DNA from: UBA5972 sp964567685
GTDB lineage: Bacteria > Pseudomonadota > Alphaproteobacteria > Rhodobacterales > Rhodobacteraceae
Length of the DNA: 64,000 bases
Direction: 5' to 3'
NCBI GenBank assembly: GCA_964567685.1
Contig: CAZMNO010000007.1
Location: 1 to 64,000, forward strand
In this document: positions 44,284-52,358 of the stretch, in pieces
Position numbering within the stretch: position 1 is the first letter of the stretch
Layout of the letters: every line of letters starts with the position of its first letter
Notes under the pieces: model-generated
Seen by the model: only the letters and a program-made list of their open reading frames with translations
Told to the model about the DNA's origin: nothing
The model's database searches: none
Position numbers and translations under genes: made by a program

Positions 44284-44590
44284 ACTGGTCATCGTCACCG
44301 CAATCATTCTATTTCTGGCGTTCCTTCTGGGCTGGACAGGGCACTGGCTGTTCAGCCGCTTCAACCGGGTTGCCACCTCAAACGTCGCCGAGCTTGACCA
44401 GATGGCAAGCGCTTTGCACGAGGCCGAAGAAACCCGTGATGAGGCTATTGCTTATATGCAGGGACGCGAGGCTGAGCTGGCGGGCCAGCAGGTGCAAACC
44501 GAGGCAGAACTCGCCGCGGCGATGGAAGGCCTTGGCGAAGCGCGGCGCGAGGTTGCCGAACTGCGCGCCTATATCGAAGAAAATTCCTGA
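44270..44590 (+). CDS. Small membrane-anchored coiled-coil protein
   Basis: A 106-residue protein with one membrane helix (about 6-28) and then a Glu/Ala/Arg-rich coiled coil (about 38-103). GTG at 44270 follows AAGGAGGAAACAA, a very strong ribosome binding site that lies inside the end of the OmpA-family gene. Overlap and strength point to coupled production with that gene, perhaps as its partner at the cell wall. No named family was recognised. Confidence 0.75.
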   Translation: MGRTELVIVTAIILFLAFLLGWTGHWLFSRFNRVATSNVAELDQMASALHEAEETRDEAIAYMQGREAELAGQQVQTEAELAAAMEGLGEARREVAELRAYIEENS

Positions 44591-44620
44591 GTTTTCCGGC
44601 AAGATCCCGTCAGACCAGCC

Positions 44621-45055
44621 TCACCAGCGATCCAGCGATGCCTCGTCTTCCACCTTGCTTTCAACCCATTTCTCACCCGATTTGGTGATTTCCTTCTTCC
44701 AGAACGGGGCGCGGGATTTCAAGTAATCCATCAAAAACTCGGCCGCTTCAAAAGCATCTTTCCGATGCGCTGAAGCCGTCGCCACCATCATGATCCGTTC
44801 ACCCGGTTTCAGCGCCCCATACCGATGGATGATCAGGCAATCTGAAAGCGCCCAGCGCTCACGTGCCGTGGTTTCAACCGCACTCAGCGCCGGGCCGGTC
44901 ATCGCCGGATAATGCTCTATCTGCATCTCAAGAAGACTGTTTTCGGGGGTATCGCGCACCAGTCCGGTGAAGGTTACCACAGCCCCAGCGCCCTGCCCGA
45001 ATCCGGCAAGCTCTAAAGCCAGGTCAAAATCCTCGGCCTGAACACGATTGCTCAC
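44621..45055 (-). CDS. moaE: Molybdopterin synthase large subunit MoaE
   Basis: A 144-residue catalytic subunit that transfers sulfur from MoaD thiocarboxylate to precursor Z. GAVVTFTGLVRD (about 24-35), LEMQIEHYPAMT (about 42-53), SAHRKDAFEAAEFLMDYLK (about 93-111) and KSRAPFWKKE (111-120) match the family and carry the conserved lysines. The start is GTG at 45053-45055, immediately after the moaD stop, so the two subunits are made together. Confidence 0.95.
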   Translation of the reverse strand: MSNRVQAEDFDLALELAGFGQGAGAVVTFTGLVRDTPENSLLEMQIEHYPAMTGPALSAVETTARERWALSDCLIIHRYGALKPGERIMMVATASAHRKDAFEAAEFLMDYLKSRAPFWKKEITKSGEKWVESKVEDEASLDRW

Positions 45056-45056
45056 A

Positions 45057-45305
45057 TCAGCCCCCGGTCATTGGCGGAAAGAAAGCCACTTCGCGCGCAT
45101 CCTTGAGCGGGGCATCAAAATCCACCAGAGTCTGATCCACTGCCACCCTTATCGCATCAAGGTCACTCAGCGCCAGGGCGTACCGTTCCTCGCGCTCACG
45201 CAGTTCTTCAATCAGATCAGCCACGGTTTTCGCAGTTGTCGCAAGCTGCTCCTTGGGAACGCCAATGCGTTCACGTACCCAGGCAAAATAGAGAATGTCG
45301 ATCAT
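45057..45305 (-). CDS. moaD: Molybdopterin synthase small subunit MoaD
   Basis: An 82-residue beta-grasp protein ending in the required Gly-Gly (FFPPMTGG), the site of thiocarboxylation. DILYFAWVRERIG at the N-terminus is typical. Its ATG at 45303-45305 shares one base with the pgsA stop, so pgsA, moaD and moaE form one transcript; the same pgsA-moaD-moaE order is common in alphaproteobacteria. Carries sulfur to molybdopterin with MoaE. Confidence 0.95.
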   Translation of the reverse strand: MIDILYFAWVRERIGVPKEQLATTAKTVADLIEELREREERYALALSDLDAIRVAVDQTLVDFDAPLKDAREVAFFPPMTGG

Positions 45306-45973
45306 CAATCCTCGTCTTCATTGAGATATGGGCGTGATTTGCGATAGTAATCCACACCGGTCAGCGCGGTCAGCCCCGCTGCCAGCCACAAAAGGACAAT
45401 GCCCGCATTGTAACTATAGATATACCCGCCATATTTCCACCGCAGCCCGAAAACATCTTCCTCCACGCCTTCAAGAACGCCGATAAGAAACTCGCGTTCC
45501 ATGGCAAAGGACACGACGGCAAAATAATGCTCGAACAACAGATGTGCAAACAGTACGACGACGGCGACCATCTGCACCATTGTTTTCCACTTCGCCAGGC
45601 GGGTCACCGGCAGTGAAGCGGATTTGCTGCCCAGAAACTCGCGCAGCCCGGAAATGAATATTTCGCGAAAGATGATGATCATCGCCGGAATGACAAAAAG
45701 TGTGGCGCCCTGATAAAGAATTGCCAGCATCACAAGTGCCACGATTGTCATCGCCTTGTCGGCAATCGGATCAAGCATCTTGCCAAAATTGCTGACCTGC
45801 TTCCAGCGCCGCGCCAGAGCACCATCAAAATAGTCGGTCAGTGCCGCGGACAAAAACAGGAAAAGCGCCGCCCAGTCGGCCCAGGGACGCGGAAGAATCT
45901 CGTAGACAGCCACAAGCGCAGGTGCCGCGATCAGGCGCAGAACGGTCAGGGTATTGGGAATGGTCCAGCGCAT
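45305..45973 (-). CDS. pgsA: CDP-diacylglycerol-glycerol-3-phosphate phosphatidyltransferase
   Basis: A 222-residue membrane enzyme making phosphatidylglycerol phosphate. The CDP-alcohol phosphotransferase motif, D50-G51-x2-A54-R55-x8-G64-x3-D68-x3-D72, is complete and lies at the usual place. About four to five helices are visible. ATG at 45971-45973. It heads a group with moaD and moaE and follows uvrC on the same strand with 41 bases between. Confidence 0.94.
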   Translation of the reverse strand: MRWTIPNTLTVLRLIAAPALVAVYEILPRPWADWAALFLFLSAALTDYFDGALARRWKQVSNFGKMLDPIADKAMTIVALVMLAILYQGATLFVIPAMIIIFREIFISGLREFLGSKSASLPVTRLAKWKTMVQMVAVVVLFAHLLFEHYFAVVSFAMEREFLIGVLEGVEEDVFGLRWKYGGYIYSYNAGIVLLWLAAGLTALTGVDYYRKSRPYLNEDED

Positions 45974-46014
45974 CTATTGTTCCGTATCTTACAAGGCTGA
46001 TCTTATCTAAACCT

Positions 46015-47922
46015 TCATCCGCGATCATGGAAGAAGTCATGTATAGTTTCTGCCAGTGTGTCGGAAATACCCTCGACCGACTTGAGGTCAGAAAGGCCGG
46101 CACGACTGACCGCCTTGGCCGACCCGAAATGCGCCAGCAAGGCACGTTTTCGCCCAGCCCCGACGCCCGGCACATCGTCAAGCGGTGTCGCCCCCACGGC
46201 CTTGCTGCGCTTGGCGCGATGGGCCCCAATGGCAAAGCGATGCGCCTCATCGCGCAGGCGCTGAACGAAATAGAGCACCGGGTCGTTATGCCCCAGCGCA
46301 AACGGCCGTTGCCCGGTCCGGTGAAACTCCTCTTTGCCCGCATCCCGATCCAGCCCTTTGGCAACCCCGACAAACGGAACGTCGTTAACGCCAAGCTCCG
46401 CCATGATCTCAGCAACCGCAGAAACCTGCCCGGCCCCACCATCGATCAGCAGAAGATCAGGCCAGTTATCGCTCTTCCGGTCTGGGTCCTCTTTCAACAG
46501 GCGTTTGAAACGGCGTGACAGCACCTCTTTCATCATGCCGAAATCATCCCCCGGCGTCAGCGTCTCATCCTTGATGTTGAATTTCCGATAGGCCGATTTC
46601 AGATACCCCTCGCGCCCCGCAACGATCATGCCACCAACCGCATTGGTGCCCTGAATATGCGAGTTATCGTAAACCTCGATCCTTTCCGGCGGCGCATCCA
46701 GATCCAGCGCATCGGCCAGCCCGGCCAGCAGTTTTGCCTGCGCCGTAGTTTCCGCCAGCCGCCGACCCAGCGATTCACGCGCGTTGCGATAGGCGTTTTC
46801 GATCAGCTCGGCCTTTTCGCCGCGCTTTGGAACCAGCAATTCAACCTTACGGCCAAGCTTGTCGCTGAGCGCTGTCTGCATCAGATCGGAATTTTCGATC
46901 TCATGTGACAGCAGAATCATCCTTGGCGGCGGTCGGTTTGAATAGAACTGCCCGAGAAAAGCCTCCAAAAGCTCTGCCGTTTCCGCCCCCGACCCGGTGC
47001 GCGGGAAATAGGCGCGGTTGCCCCAGTTCTGATTGACGCGAATGAAAAACACCTGCACACAGGCCTGCCCGCCCTCCTGATGCACCGCAACGATATCGGC
47101 CTCGGTCACACCCGCCGGGTTGATCCCTTGCGCTGACTGAACTTGCGTGAGGGCGCGAATGCGGTCGCGCAGGGCTGCGGCGCGTTCAAATTCCAGCGCC
47201 GCACTGGCCTTTTCCATCTTTTCCGCGAGATCAGCCTGAATATTCGTCGATCGCCCCGACAGAAACCGGGTCGCATCATCAACCAATGCGTCATAATCCG
47301 CTTCAGAAATCCGACCGACACAGGGGGCAGCACAGCGGGCAATCTGGTAAAGCAGGCAGGGTCGGCTGCGGGTCGAAAACATCGCATCCGTGCAATTTCT
47401 GAGCAAAAAGACCTTTTGCAGCTGATTGAGCGTCCGGTTCACCGCCATCGCCGAGGCGAAAGGCCCGTAATATTCCCCCTTCTCGCTGCGCTTGCCGCGA
47501 TGTTTCTTGATCTGCGGAAAGGCGTGTTCACGCGAAACCAGAATATTCGGGAAGCTTTTGTCATCCCGCAGTAGCACATTATAGCGCGGCTTCAGTTGCT
47601 TGATCAGATTTTGCTCCAGCAACAATGCTTCGGTCTCTGTCTTTGTGGTCAGAAACATCATTGAGGCCGTGGCCGAAATCATCCGGCCGATCCGGGCCGA
47701 ATGCCCCGTGGCTTTGGCATAGGACGAAACCCGCTTTTTCAGGTTGCGGGCTTTGCCGACATAAAGCACCGCCCCCTTCTCATCGAGCATTCTGTAGACA
47801 CCGGGCGAATTATCTAGCGTTTTGAGATAGGACTGGATGCAGCGATAACCCAGAGGTCGCGCGCCCTCTTTCAGGATGCGTCCCTCTTCTTCATAGGCCG
47901 GGTTGTCGTGGGTCTGGCTCAT
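46015..47922 (-). CDS. uvrC: UvrABC system protein C
   Basis: A 635-residue nucleotide-excision endonuclease subunit that cuts on both sides of a lesion held by UvrB. An N-terminal GIY-YIG nuclease domain (SPGVYRMLDEKGAVLYVGKA), Cys-containing linker (CLLYQIARCAAPCVG), UVR motif (SALEFERAAALRDRI), RNase H-like part (VYDNSHIQGTNAVGGM) and C-terminal helix-hairpin-helix (DDVPGVGAGRKRALLAHFG) are all visible. The start ATG at 47920-47922 is chosen because the longer in-frame reading adds 56 residues from AT-rich DNA with no family match. The ribosome binding site is weak. Confidence 0.95.
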   Translation of the reverse strand: MSQTHDNPAYEEEGRILKEGARPLGYRCIQSYLKTLDNSPGVYRMLDEKGAVLYVGKARNLKKRVSSYAKATGHSARIGRMISATASMMFLTTKTETEALLLEQNLIKQLKPRYNVLLRDDKSFPNILVSREHAFPQIKKHRGKRSEKGEYYGPFASAMAVNRTLNQLQKVFLLRNCTDAMFSTRSRPCLLYQIARCAAPCVGRISEADYDALVDDATRFLSGRSTNIQADLAEKMEKASAALEFERAAALRDRIRALTQVQSAQGINPAGVTEADIVAVHQEGGQACVQVFFIRVNQNWGNRAYFPRTGSGAETAELLEAFLGQFYSNRPPPRMILLSHEIENSDLMQTALSDKLGRKVELLVPKRGEKAELIENAYRNARESLGRRLAETTAQAKLLAGLADALDLDAPPERIEVYDNSHIQGTNAVGGMIVAGREGYLKSAYRKFNIKDETLTPGDDFGMMKEVLSRRFKRLLKEDPDRKSDNWPDLLLIDGGAGQVSAVAEIMAELGVNDVPFVGVAKGLDRDAGKEEFHRTGQRPFALGHNDPVLYFVQRLRDEAHRFAIGAHRAKRSKAVGATPLDDVPGVGAGRKRALLAHFGSAKAVSRAGLSDLKSVEGISDTLAETIHDFFHDRG

Positions 47923-48234
47923 CGGGTCACTTATAGGTGATTCTCGGTTGCTGTTCTTCAAATAGTCATCAATATCAAGGAAAAACCTGTCCACGAATCC
48001 TGTGGATAAGTCTGAGGAAAAATCAAGCGAGTCAGGGTTTTCTTGTTTGATAGAGGGGATTTCATCGCTTTGCCTATTTTTTAGGCACAATTATAAGCCG
48101 TTGATAATAAACACGATTTTTTACGTATTTGGCCAAATTCTTGATTTCATTAACTAAATTGTGATCGCTCGGTCAAATTCGGCTTGCGGGTGGAAAAACA
48201 GCGTCACCCTTCACCGCAACATGCCCGGAACATT
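47923..48234. other. AT-rich intergenic region with a DnaA-box consensus
   Basis: No gene is called in these 312 bases. TGTGGATAA at 48001-48009 is the exact reverse complement of the DnaA box TTATCCACA, with a looser TGTCCACGA nearby at 47989-47997. From 48061 to 48180 the DNA is only about one-third G/C (39 of 120), far below the flanks. A uvrC promoter probably lies here. With one perfect box it is not convincing as a replication origin. Confidence 0.45.
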
Positions 48235-49020
48235 CTATTCAATCCCCAGTACATCGGGGGTTCGCCAGCTCAGATGTTGGCCACCATCAATGCACAAAAG
48301 CTGGCCAGTCAGGGCCGGTGAATTGAGAATAAAACTCATCGCAGCAACGATATCTTCCGGGCTACTGCCCCGTTCCAGAACGGTATTTTTTCGCTGTGCT
48401 GCGAAATGCGCAGGTGATTGCCGGGCACCCTGCATGGTCGGTCCGGGTCCAATGGCATTGATGCGGATTTGCGGTGCGAGGGCCCGCGCAGCCGTCTGAG
48501 TGAACGCCCAAAGCCCCATCTTGGCGATCGTGTAACTCATGAATTCGGGTGTCAGTTTACGCACCCGCTGATCGATCATGTTGATCACACAAGCGCTTGC
48601 CAGAGGCTCGCCATTCGCATCGGTCGCTACCGGAGGGGCTTGCCGCGCGAACGCCTGTGTCAGGACAAAAGGTGCGCGCAGATTGCTTTCCACGTGCCGG
48701 TCCCAGCTTTCACGGGTGGCCGTATCAAGCGTGTCATACTCAAAGATCGATGCGTTGTTGATCAGCACTGTCAGCGGTTTGCCCAGTGCATTGGCTGCAT
48801 TCCCTACCAGCGCTGAAGATTGTTCCTCATCCAGCAGATCCGCCTGTAGCGTCACAACCCTGGCCCCAAGTGCTTCGATTTCCGCAGCCGTCTCCCGTGC
48901 CTCGTCATCCGCCCCGACGTAATGAAGCGCAATATCATAGCCGCTTTCAGCCAGTTCAAGCGCCATTGCCCGCCCCAATCGGCGCGCGCCTCCGGTAACC
49001 AAAGCTGTACCTGCACTCAT
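48235..49020 (-). CDS. Pteridine-reductase-like SDR oxidoreductase
   Basis: A 261-residue short-chain dehydrogenase. The cofactor loop TGGARRLG (9-16) has the Arg-rich form of pteridine reductases (PTR1/FolM), pointing to NADPH. The usual catalytic Ser is replaced by Asp149 in NMIDQ, followed by Tyr162 and Lys166; this Asp-13-Tyr-4-Lys spacing is that of PTR1 (Asp181, Tyr194, Lys198). A dihydropteridine substrate is therefore the best guess. ATG at 49018-49020. It is followed upstream on the same strand by the Ca/Na antiporter gene, 15 bases away. Confidence 0.85.
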   Translation of the reverse strand: MSAGTALVTGGARRLGRAMALELAESGYDIALHYVGADDEARETAAEIEALGARVVTLQADLLDEEQSSALVGNAANALGKPLTVLINNASIFEYDTLDTATRESWDRHVESNLRAPFVLTQAFARQAPPVATDANGEPLASACVINMIDQRVRKLTPEFMSYTIAKMGLWAFTQTAARALAPQIRINAIGPGPTMQGARQSPAHFAAQRKNTVLERGSSPEDIVAAMSFILNSPALTGQLLCIDGGQHLSWRTPDVLGIE

Positions 49021-49035
49021 TTATCCGCTCCCAGA

Positions 49036-49989
49036 TCAGCTCAGCAGAATGACCAGATAGGTCGCATAAAATACCGTCAGCACCGCCCCCCAAAGGCGTG
49101 TGATATTCAGGTGCCCAAAGACAAACGGCACGATCAACAGCGCTGAAGCCAGCATTACCCAAAGGTCAAACTCTAATATCCCTTGTGGTACGGCCAAGGG
49201 GCCAAAAAAGCTGGTGATGCCCATGATCCCCAGAAGGTTGAACATGTTCGACCCGATGGCATTACCAATCGCCACATCGCCATGTTTGCGCAAGGCTGCC
49301 ATGATGGTGGTGGCCAGTTCCGGCAGCGAGGTGCCAAAGGCGACCAGTGTCAGGCCGATAACCGCTTCGCTTACGCCCATGATGCGCGCAATGCCGAGCG
49401 AACCGTCGATCAGTAGCTGTGCGCCCAATGGCAAGCCAATCAACCCGAGCACAATATAAAGCGCGATTTTCCACCCCGGCATAGCTGGGTCGGCTTCTTC
49501 GATATCCTCAAGCTCGCCGATGGGTTCGCAATTGTTGTTGCGCCGGTGGCGCTGTGCCGACAGAAAACTTTCGGTCAGCATGGCCGCCATCAGTGCCGAC
49601 AGGATCACACCGTGCCAGAACCCAAGGGGGCCAAGAAAGCAGAGTGCGATGAAAACCACCGTGGCGCCCAGCATGAACCCATAGGTCTTGCGGCTGTCGC
49701 ATTTTGACGAGTTTATACCGGCGATCAGGGCCGGGATGCCGAGAACCATCAGAATATTTGCAGTGTTCGAACCAACTACATTGCCAATCGCAAGCCCCGG
49801 CGCACCTCTCAGCGCTGCCTTGATCGCAATCAGCAGTTCTGGGGCCGAGGTGCCGAAGGCCACGATCGTCAGGCTGATGATCAGCGCCGGCACTCCCAGC
49901 CGCAGGCCCAGATTGACCGCGCCGCGCACCAGTGAATCACCGGCCAGAAGCAGGATTAAAAGACCCGTCGCTGCAAAAACGATATGCAT
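49036..49989 (-). CDS. Calcium/sodium antiporter (YrbG family)
   Basis: A 317-residue inner-membrane exchanger of the CaCA superfamily. It shows the expected internal duplication: VAFGTSAPELLIAIKAAL (about 44-61) and VAFGTSLPELATTIMAAL (about 214-231) form the two alpha repeats, each with Glu and Asn-containing partner NVVGSNTANIL/NAIGSNMFNLL. About ten helices. It would exchange Ca2+ for Na+ or H+. ATG at 49987-49989. It is cotranscribed with the SDR gene after it. Confidence 0.93.
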   Translation of the reverse strand: MHIVFAATGLLILLLAGDSLVRGAVNLGLRLGVPALIISLTIVAFGTSAPELLIAIKAALRGAPGLAIGNVVGSNTANILMVLGIPALIAGINSSKCDSRKTYGFMLGATVVFIALCFLGPLGFWHGVILSALMAAMLTESFLSAQRHRRNNNCEPIGELEDIEEADPAMPGWKIALYIVLGLIGLPLGAQLLIDGSLGIARIMGVSEAVIGLTLVAFGTSLPELATTIMAALRKHGDVAIGNAIGSNMFNLLGIMGITSFFGPLAVPQGILEFDLWVMLASALLIVPFVFGHLNITRLWGAVLTVFYATYLVILLS

Positions 49990-50016
49990 GGGTTAACCTG
50001 CCCTCATCCGGAAAAC

Positions 50017-50202
50017 CTACCCCTGCTTTTCACAGGCGCAGGGGCCTTTGCCCAGAATATAGCTACCGCATTGGGGGCATTTTTTTGCATCTGTCACTTT
50101 ATTGCGCTTCAGCGGGTTCTTGATTTTCGGTGCGCGGAGCCGCCCGAACATCGCCAGCACGACCATGCCGATCAGAAACAGAAAGACGATTTTTATAACC
50201 AT
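50017..50202 (-). CDS. Small membrane-anchored zinc-ribbon-like protein
   Basis: A 61-residue protein with one N-terminal helix (about 2-20), a basic stretch, then KKCPQCGSYILGKGPCACEK with CxxC and CxC pairs that could bind zinc. It lies directly after the S49 peptidase gene on the same strand (2 bases between) and before the antiporter gene. The ATG at 50200-50202. Small ribbon proteins of this kind are common but unassigned; a link to the peptidase is inferred from the tight spacing. Confidence 0.75.
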   Translation of the reverse strand: MVIKIVFLFLIGMVVLAMFGRLRAPKIKNPLKRNKVTDAKKCPQCGSYILGKGPCACEKQG

Positions 50203-50204
50203 GC

Positions 50205-51011
50205 CTAAAGCCCGAACTGCGCCCAGAGCGCCCTGTCTTCAACTGCGTTCAGCGCGTCGCTGGTGATCGAGGTGCTAAACCGGCGCAAAAAGGATTTCTT
50301 TTTGCCATGCACGGAAAACCGGGTCTTGTCACCAAACAGCTCTTTCATTTTCGGCACCACATGACCGATCCCGTCAGCCAACCCGACCTCAACCGCCTTT
50401 TCACCAATCCAGATTTCGCCCGTGAACAAATCGTCGTTGGTTGCCAGCTTGTCGCCTCGCCGCGCAGTCACCTGCTGAATGAACGCATCATGGATCTGTT
50501 TTTGCAGCGCCTTGAGCCGTTTCACATCGGCCGGTCGTTCCGCCCTGAACGGATCCAGCATGGATTTATCCTTGCCGGCCGTATGGACACGCCGCTCAAT
50601 TCCCTGCTTTTCCAGAAACTGGTTAAACCCGAAAGAGGCCGAGATCACCCCTATCGAACCGACAATTGAGGATTGGTCCACGTAAATCTCGTCAGCACAG
50701 CTTGCTAGCCAGTAACCGCCAGAAGCCGCAACATCCTCGACAAAAGCATATACCGGAATTTCTTTTTCGTCGGCCAGCCGTCGCACCCGCGCCGCTATAA
50801 GCGATGATTGCACCGGCGAACCGCCGGGAGAATTGATCACCAGCGCCACCGCTTTCGGCTTACCACGACTAAAGGCGCGCTCGATCGGCTCGGCCACCCC
50901 TTCGTCGTTCAGATTACCAGCACCAAACCGACCGCCGCTGGCGATGGTTCCCGTAAGCCGAACCACATTAACCAGCGGATCGGATTTAATAAAAGGCAGC
51001 CGAATTCTCAT
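50205..51011 (-). CDS. S49 family signal-peptide-peptidase-like protease
   Basis: A 268-residue SppA/SohB-type serine protease. INSPGGSPVQSS (60-70) forms the oxyanion side, DVAASGGYWLAS (93-104) holds the nucleophile Ser97, and the general-base Lys is in HTAGKDKSMLDPF (Lys147 or Lys149). It lacks an obvious membrane helix at the N-terminus, so it may be peripheral. Family members degrade signal peptides and membrane fragments. The ATG at 51009-51011 is used; a TTG upstream is less likely. Neighbours are two small zinc-ribbon genes. Confidence 0.9.
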   Translation of the reverse strand: MRIRLPFIKSDPLVNVVRLTGTIASGGRFGAGNLNDEGVAEPIERAFSRGKPKAVALVINSPGGSPVQSSLIAARVRRLADEKEIPVYAFVEDVAASGGYWLASCADEIYVDQSSIVGSIGVISASFGFNQFLEKQGIERRVHTAGKDKSMLDPFRAERPADVKRLKALQKQIHDAFIQQVTARRGDKLATNDDLFTGEIWIGEKAVEVGLADGIGHVVPKMKELFGDKTRFSVHGKKKSFLRRFSTSITSDALNAVEDRALWAQFGL

Positions 51012-51080
51012 AGAAACGGACTTAGGCGCTGAGGCGCGCAAGAACAAGGTGAAAGGCAGCCTGGCGCTCGAACAATTCGA

Positions 51081-51335
51081 TCAGCTTTGCCAGCGCTCCA
51101 GCCTGGGAATACCGCGGGTAAACAGCCAGGCCAGCGGGCGGCTCATACCTTGTTTCTTTATCTGCTCGATGCAGAAATCCTGCATCTCACGCGCGGTGAA
51201 TTCCGGGTTAAAGAATTCACCATCCTCATAGCACAGCGAACAATAGGCATCACTTTTGCTGCCATCTGCTTCAGTTCCACCACCTTTGGGATCCTTTTTC
51301 ATCGGCATTCCGCAGCTTTGACAAAACTTCTGCAT
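51081..51335 (-). CDS. Small putative zinc-ribbon protein
   Basis: An 84-residue protein. FCQSCGMPM (4-12) and AYCSLCYEDG (31-40) give two CxxC knuckles at residues 5-8 and 32-35, fitting the putative zinc-ribbon family PF12674-like pattern. The C-terminal helical part (REMQDFCIEQIKKQGM) is also typical. ATG at 51333-51335 follows GGAGGGG, a very strong ribosome binding site. It lies 69 bases upstream of the S49 peptidase gene on the same strand. Likely cytoplasmic; function unknown. Confidence 0.85.
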   Translation of the reverse strand: MQKFCQSCGMPMKKDPKGGGTEADGSKSDAYCSLCYEDGEFFNPEFTAREMQDFCIEQIKKQGMSRPLAWLFTRGIPRLERWQS

Positions 51336-51596
51336 TATCCCCTCCATCAAATGATATTGGCGTCGGCCTAAGCTTAGCATGCGCGCAAGGTTTTGTGCCT
51401 GAGCCAGATCAAGCCAGCGCCCCAAATAAGTAGAGAAAGGAGTGAAAGGTTCTTTGCGTGCAATAAACGCGACGTTAAAGCCGATTTCCACGTCGATTTA
51501 GACCTACCAGTTTACCGGGGTTTTCAGTAAATCGGGCGGGACGATTCGTTTTAACTGTTCCAGCATGTGGAACATCCAAGTCAGGAGAGACGTGAA

Positions 51597-52358
51597 ATGA
51601 AGGTGCTGGTGCCTGTCAAGCGCGTAATTGACTATAACGTGAAAGTCCGCGTCAAAGCGGATGGCAGCGGTGTCGATCTCGCCAATGTGAAAATGTCGAT
51701 GAATCCGTTCGACGAAATTGCCGTGGAAGAGGCGATCCGGATGAAGGAAGCCGGCAAAGCCGAAGAGATCATCGCGGTTTCAGTCGGGGTGAAGCAAAGC
51801 CAGGAAACCCTGCGCACAGCCCTGGCGATGGGTGCTGACCGTGCGATCCTGATTGAAGCGGCAGATGATGTGCACACCGATATCGAACCGCTCGCGGTTG
51901 CCAAGCTTCTGAAAGCCGTTGTCGATGAAGAAGCGCCGGGCATTGTCCTTTGTGGCAAACAGGCGATTGACAATGACATGAACGCAACCGGCCAGATGCT
52001 GTCGGCCCTTCTGGGCTGGTCGCAGGGCACTTTCGCTTCTGAGGTCGATATTGACGGTGATTCCGCTCTGGTAACCCGCGAGGTTGATGGCGGTCTGCAG
52101 ACGATCAAGGTAAAAATGCCGGCGATCATCACGGTCGATCTGCGCCTCAATGAGCCGCGCTATGCCTCTTTGCCCAACATCATGAAGGCCAAGAAAAAGC
52201 CGCTCGATATCAAGACACCCGCCGATTACGGCGTCGATGTCAGCCCACGGCTTGAAATCACCACAACGGTTGAGCCGGCCGAACGCGCCGCCGGTATCCG
52301 CGTCGCAGACGTGGCCGAACTGGTTCAGAAACTCAAAGACGAAGCGGGGGTAATCTGA
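51597..52358 (+). CDS. etfB: Electron transfer flavoprotein beta subunit
   Basis: A 253-residue subunit that with EtfA carries electrons from acyl-CoA dehydrogenases to the quinone pool. MKVLVPVKRVIDYNVKVRVK at the start and the VDLRLNEPRYASLPNIMKAK recognition loop (about 180-199) are diagnostic, and the AMP site region LCGKQAIDNDMNATG is present. The ATG at 51597 follows TCAGGAGAGACG; the stop shares one base with the etfA start. The dehydrogenases at 21891-23609 and at the right edge are possible donors. Confidence 0.97.
   Translation: MKVLVPVKRVIDYNVKVRVKADGSGVDLANVKMSMNPFDEIAVEEAIRMKEAGKAEEIIAVSVGVKQSQETLRTALAMGADRAILIEAADDVHTDIEPLAVAKLLKAVVDEEAPGIVLCGKQAIDNDMNATGQMLSALLGWSQGTFASEVDIDGDSALVTREVDGGLQTIKVKMPAIITVDLRLNEPRYASLPNIMKAKKKPLDIKTPADYGVDVSPRLEITTTVEPAERAAGIRVADVAELVQKLKDEAGVI

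Noticed and set aside
47923..48090. Possible 56-residue N-terminal extension of UvrC
   Set aside because: It is AT-rich, lacks family match and includes the DnaA-box stretch. The ATG at 47922 gives the normal UvrC N-terminus.
47923..48234. Replication origin at the AT-rich gap
   Set aside because: Only one perfect DnaA box is visible, and the flanking genes are not those found at known alphaproteobacterial origins.
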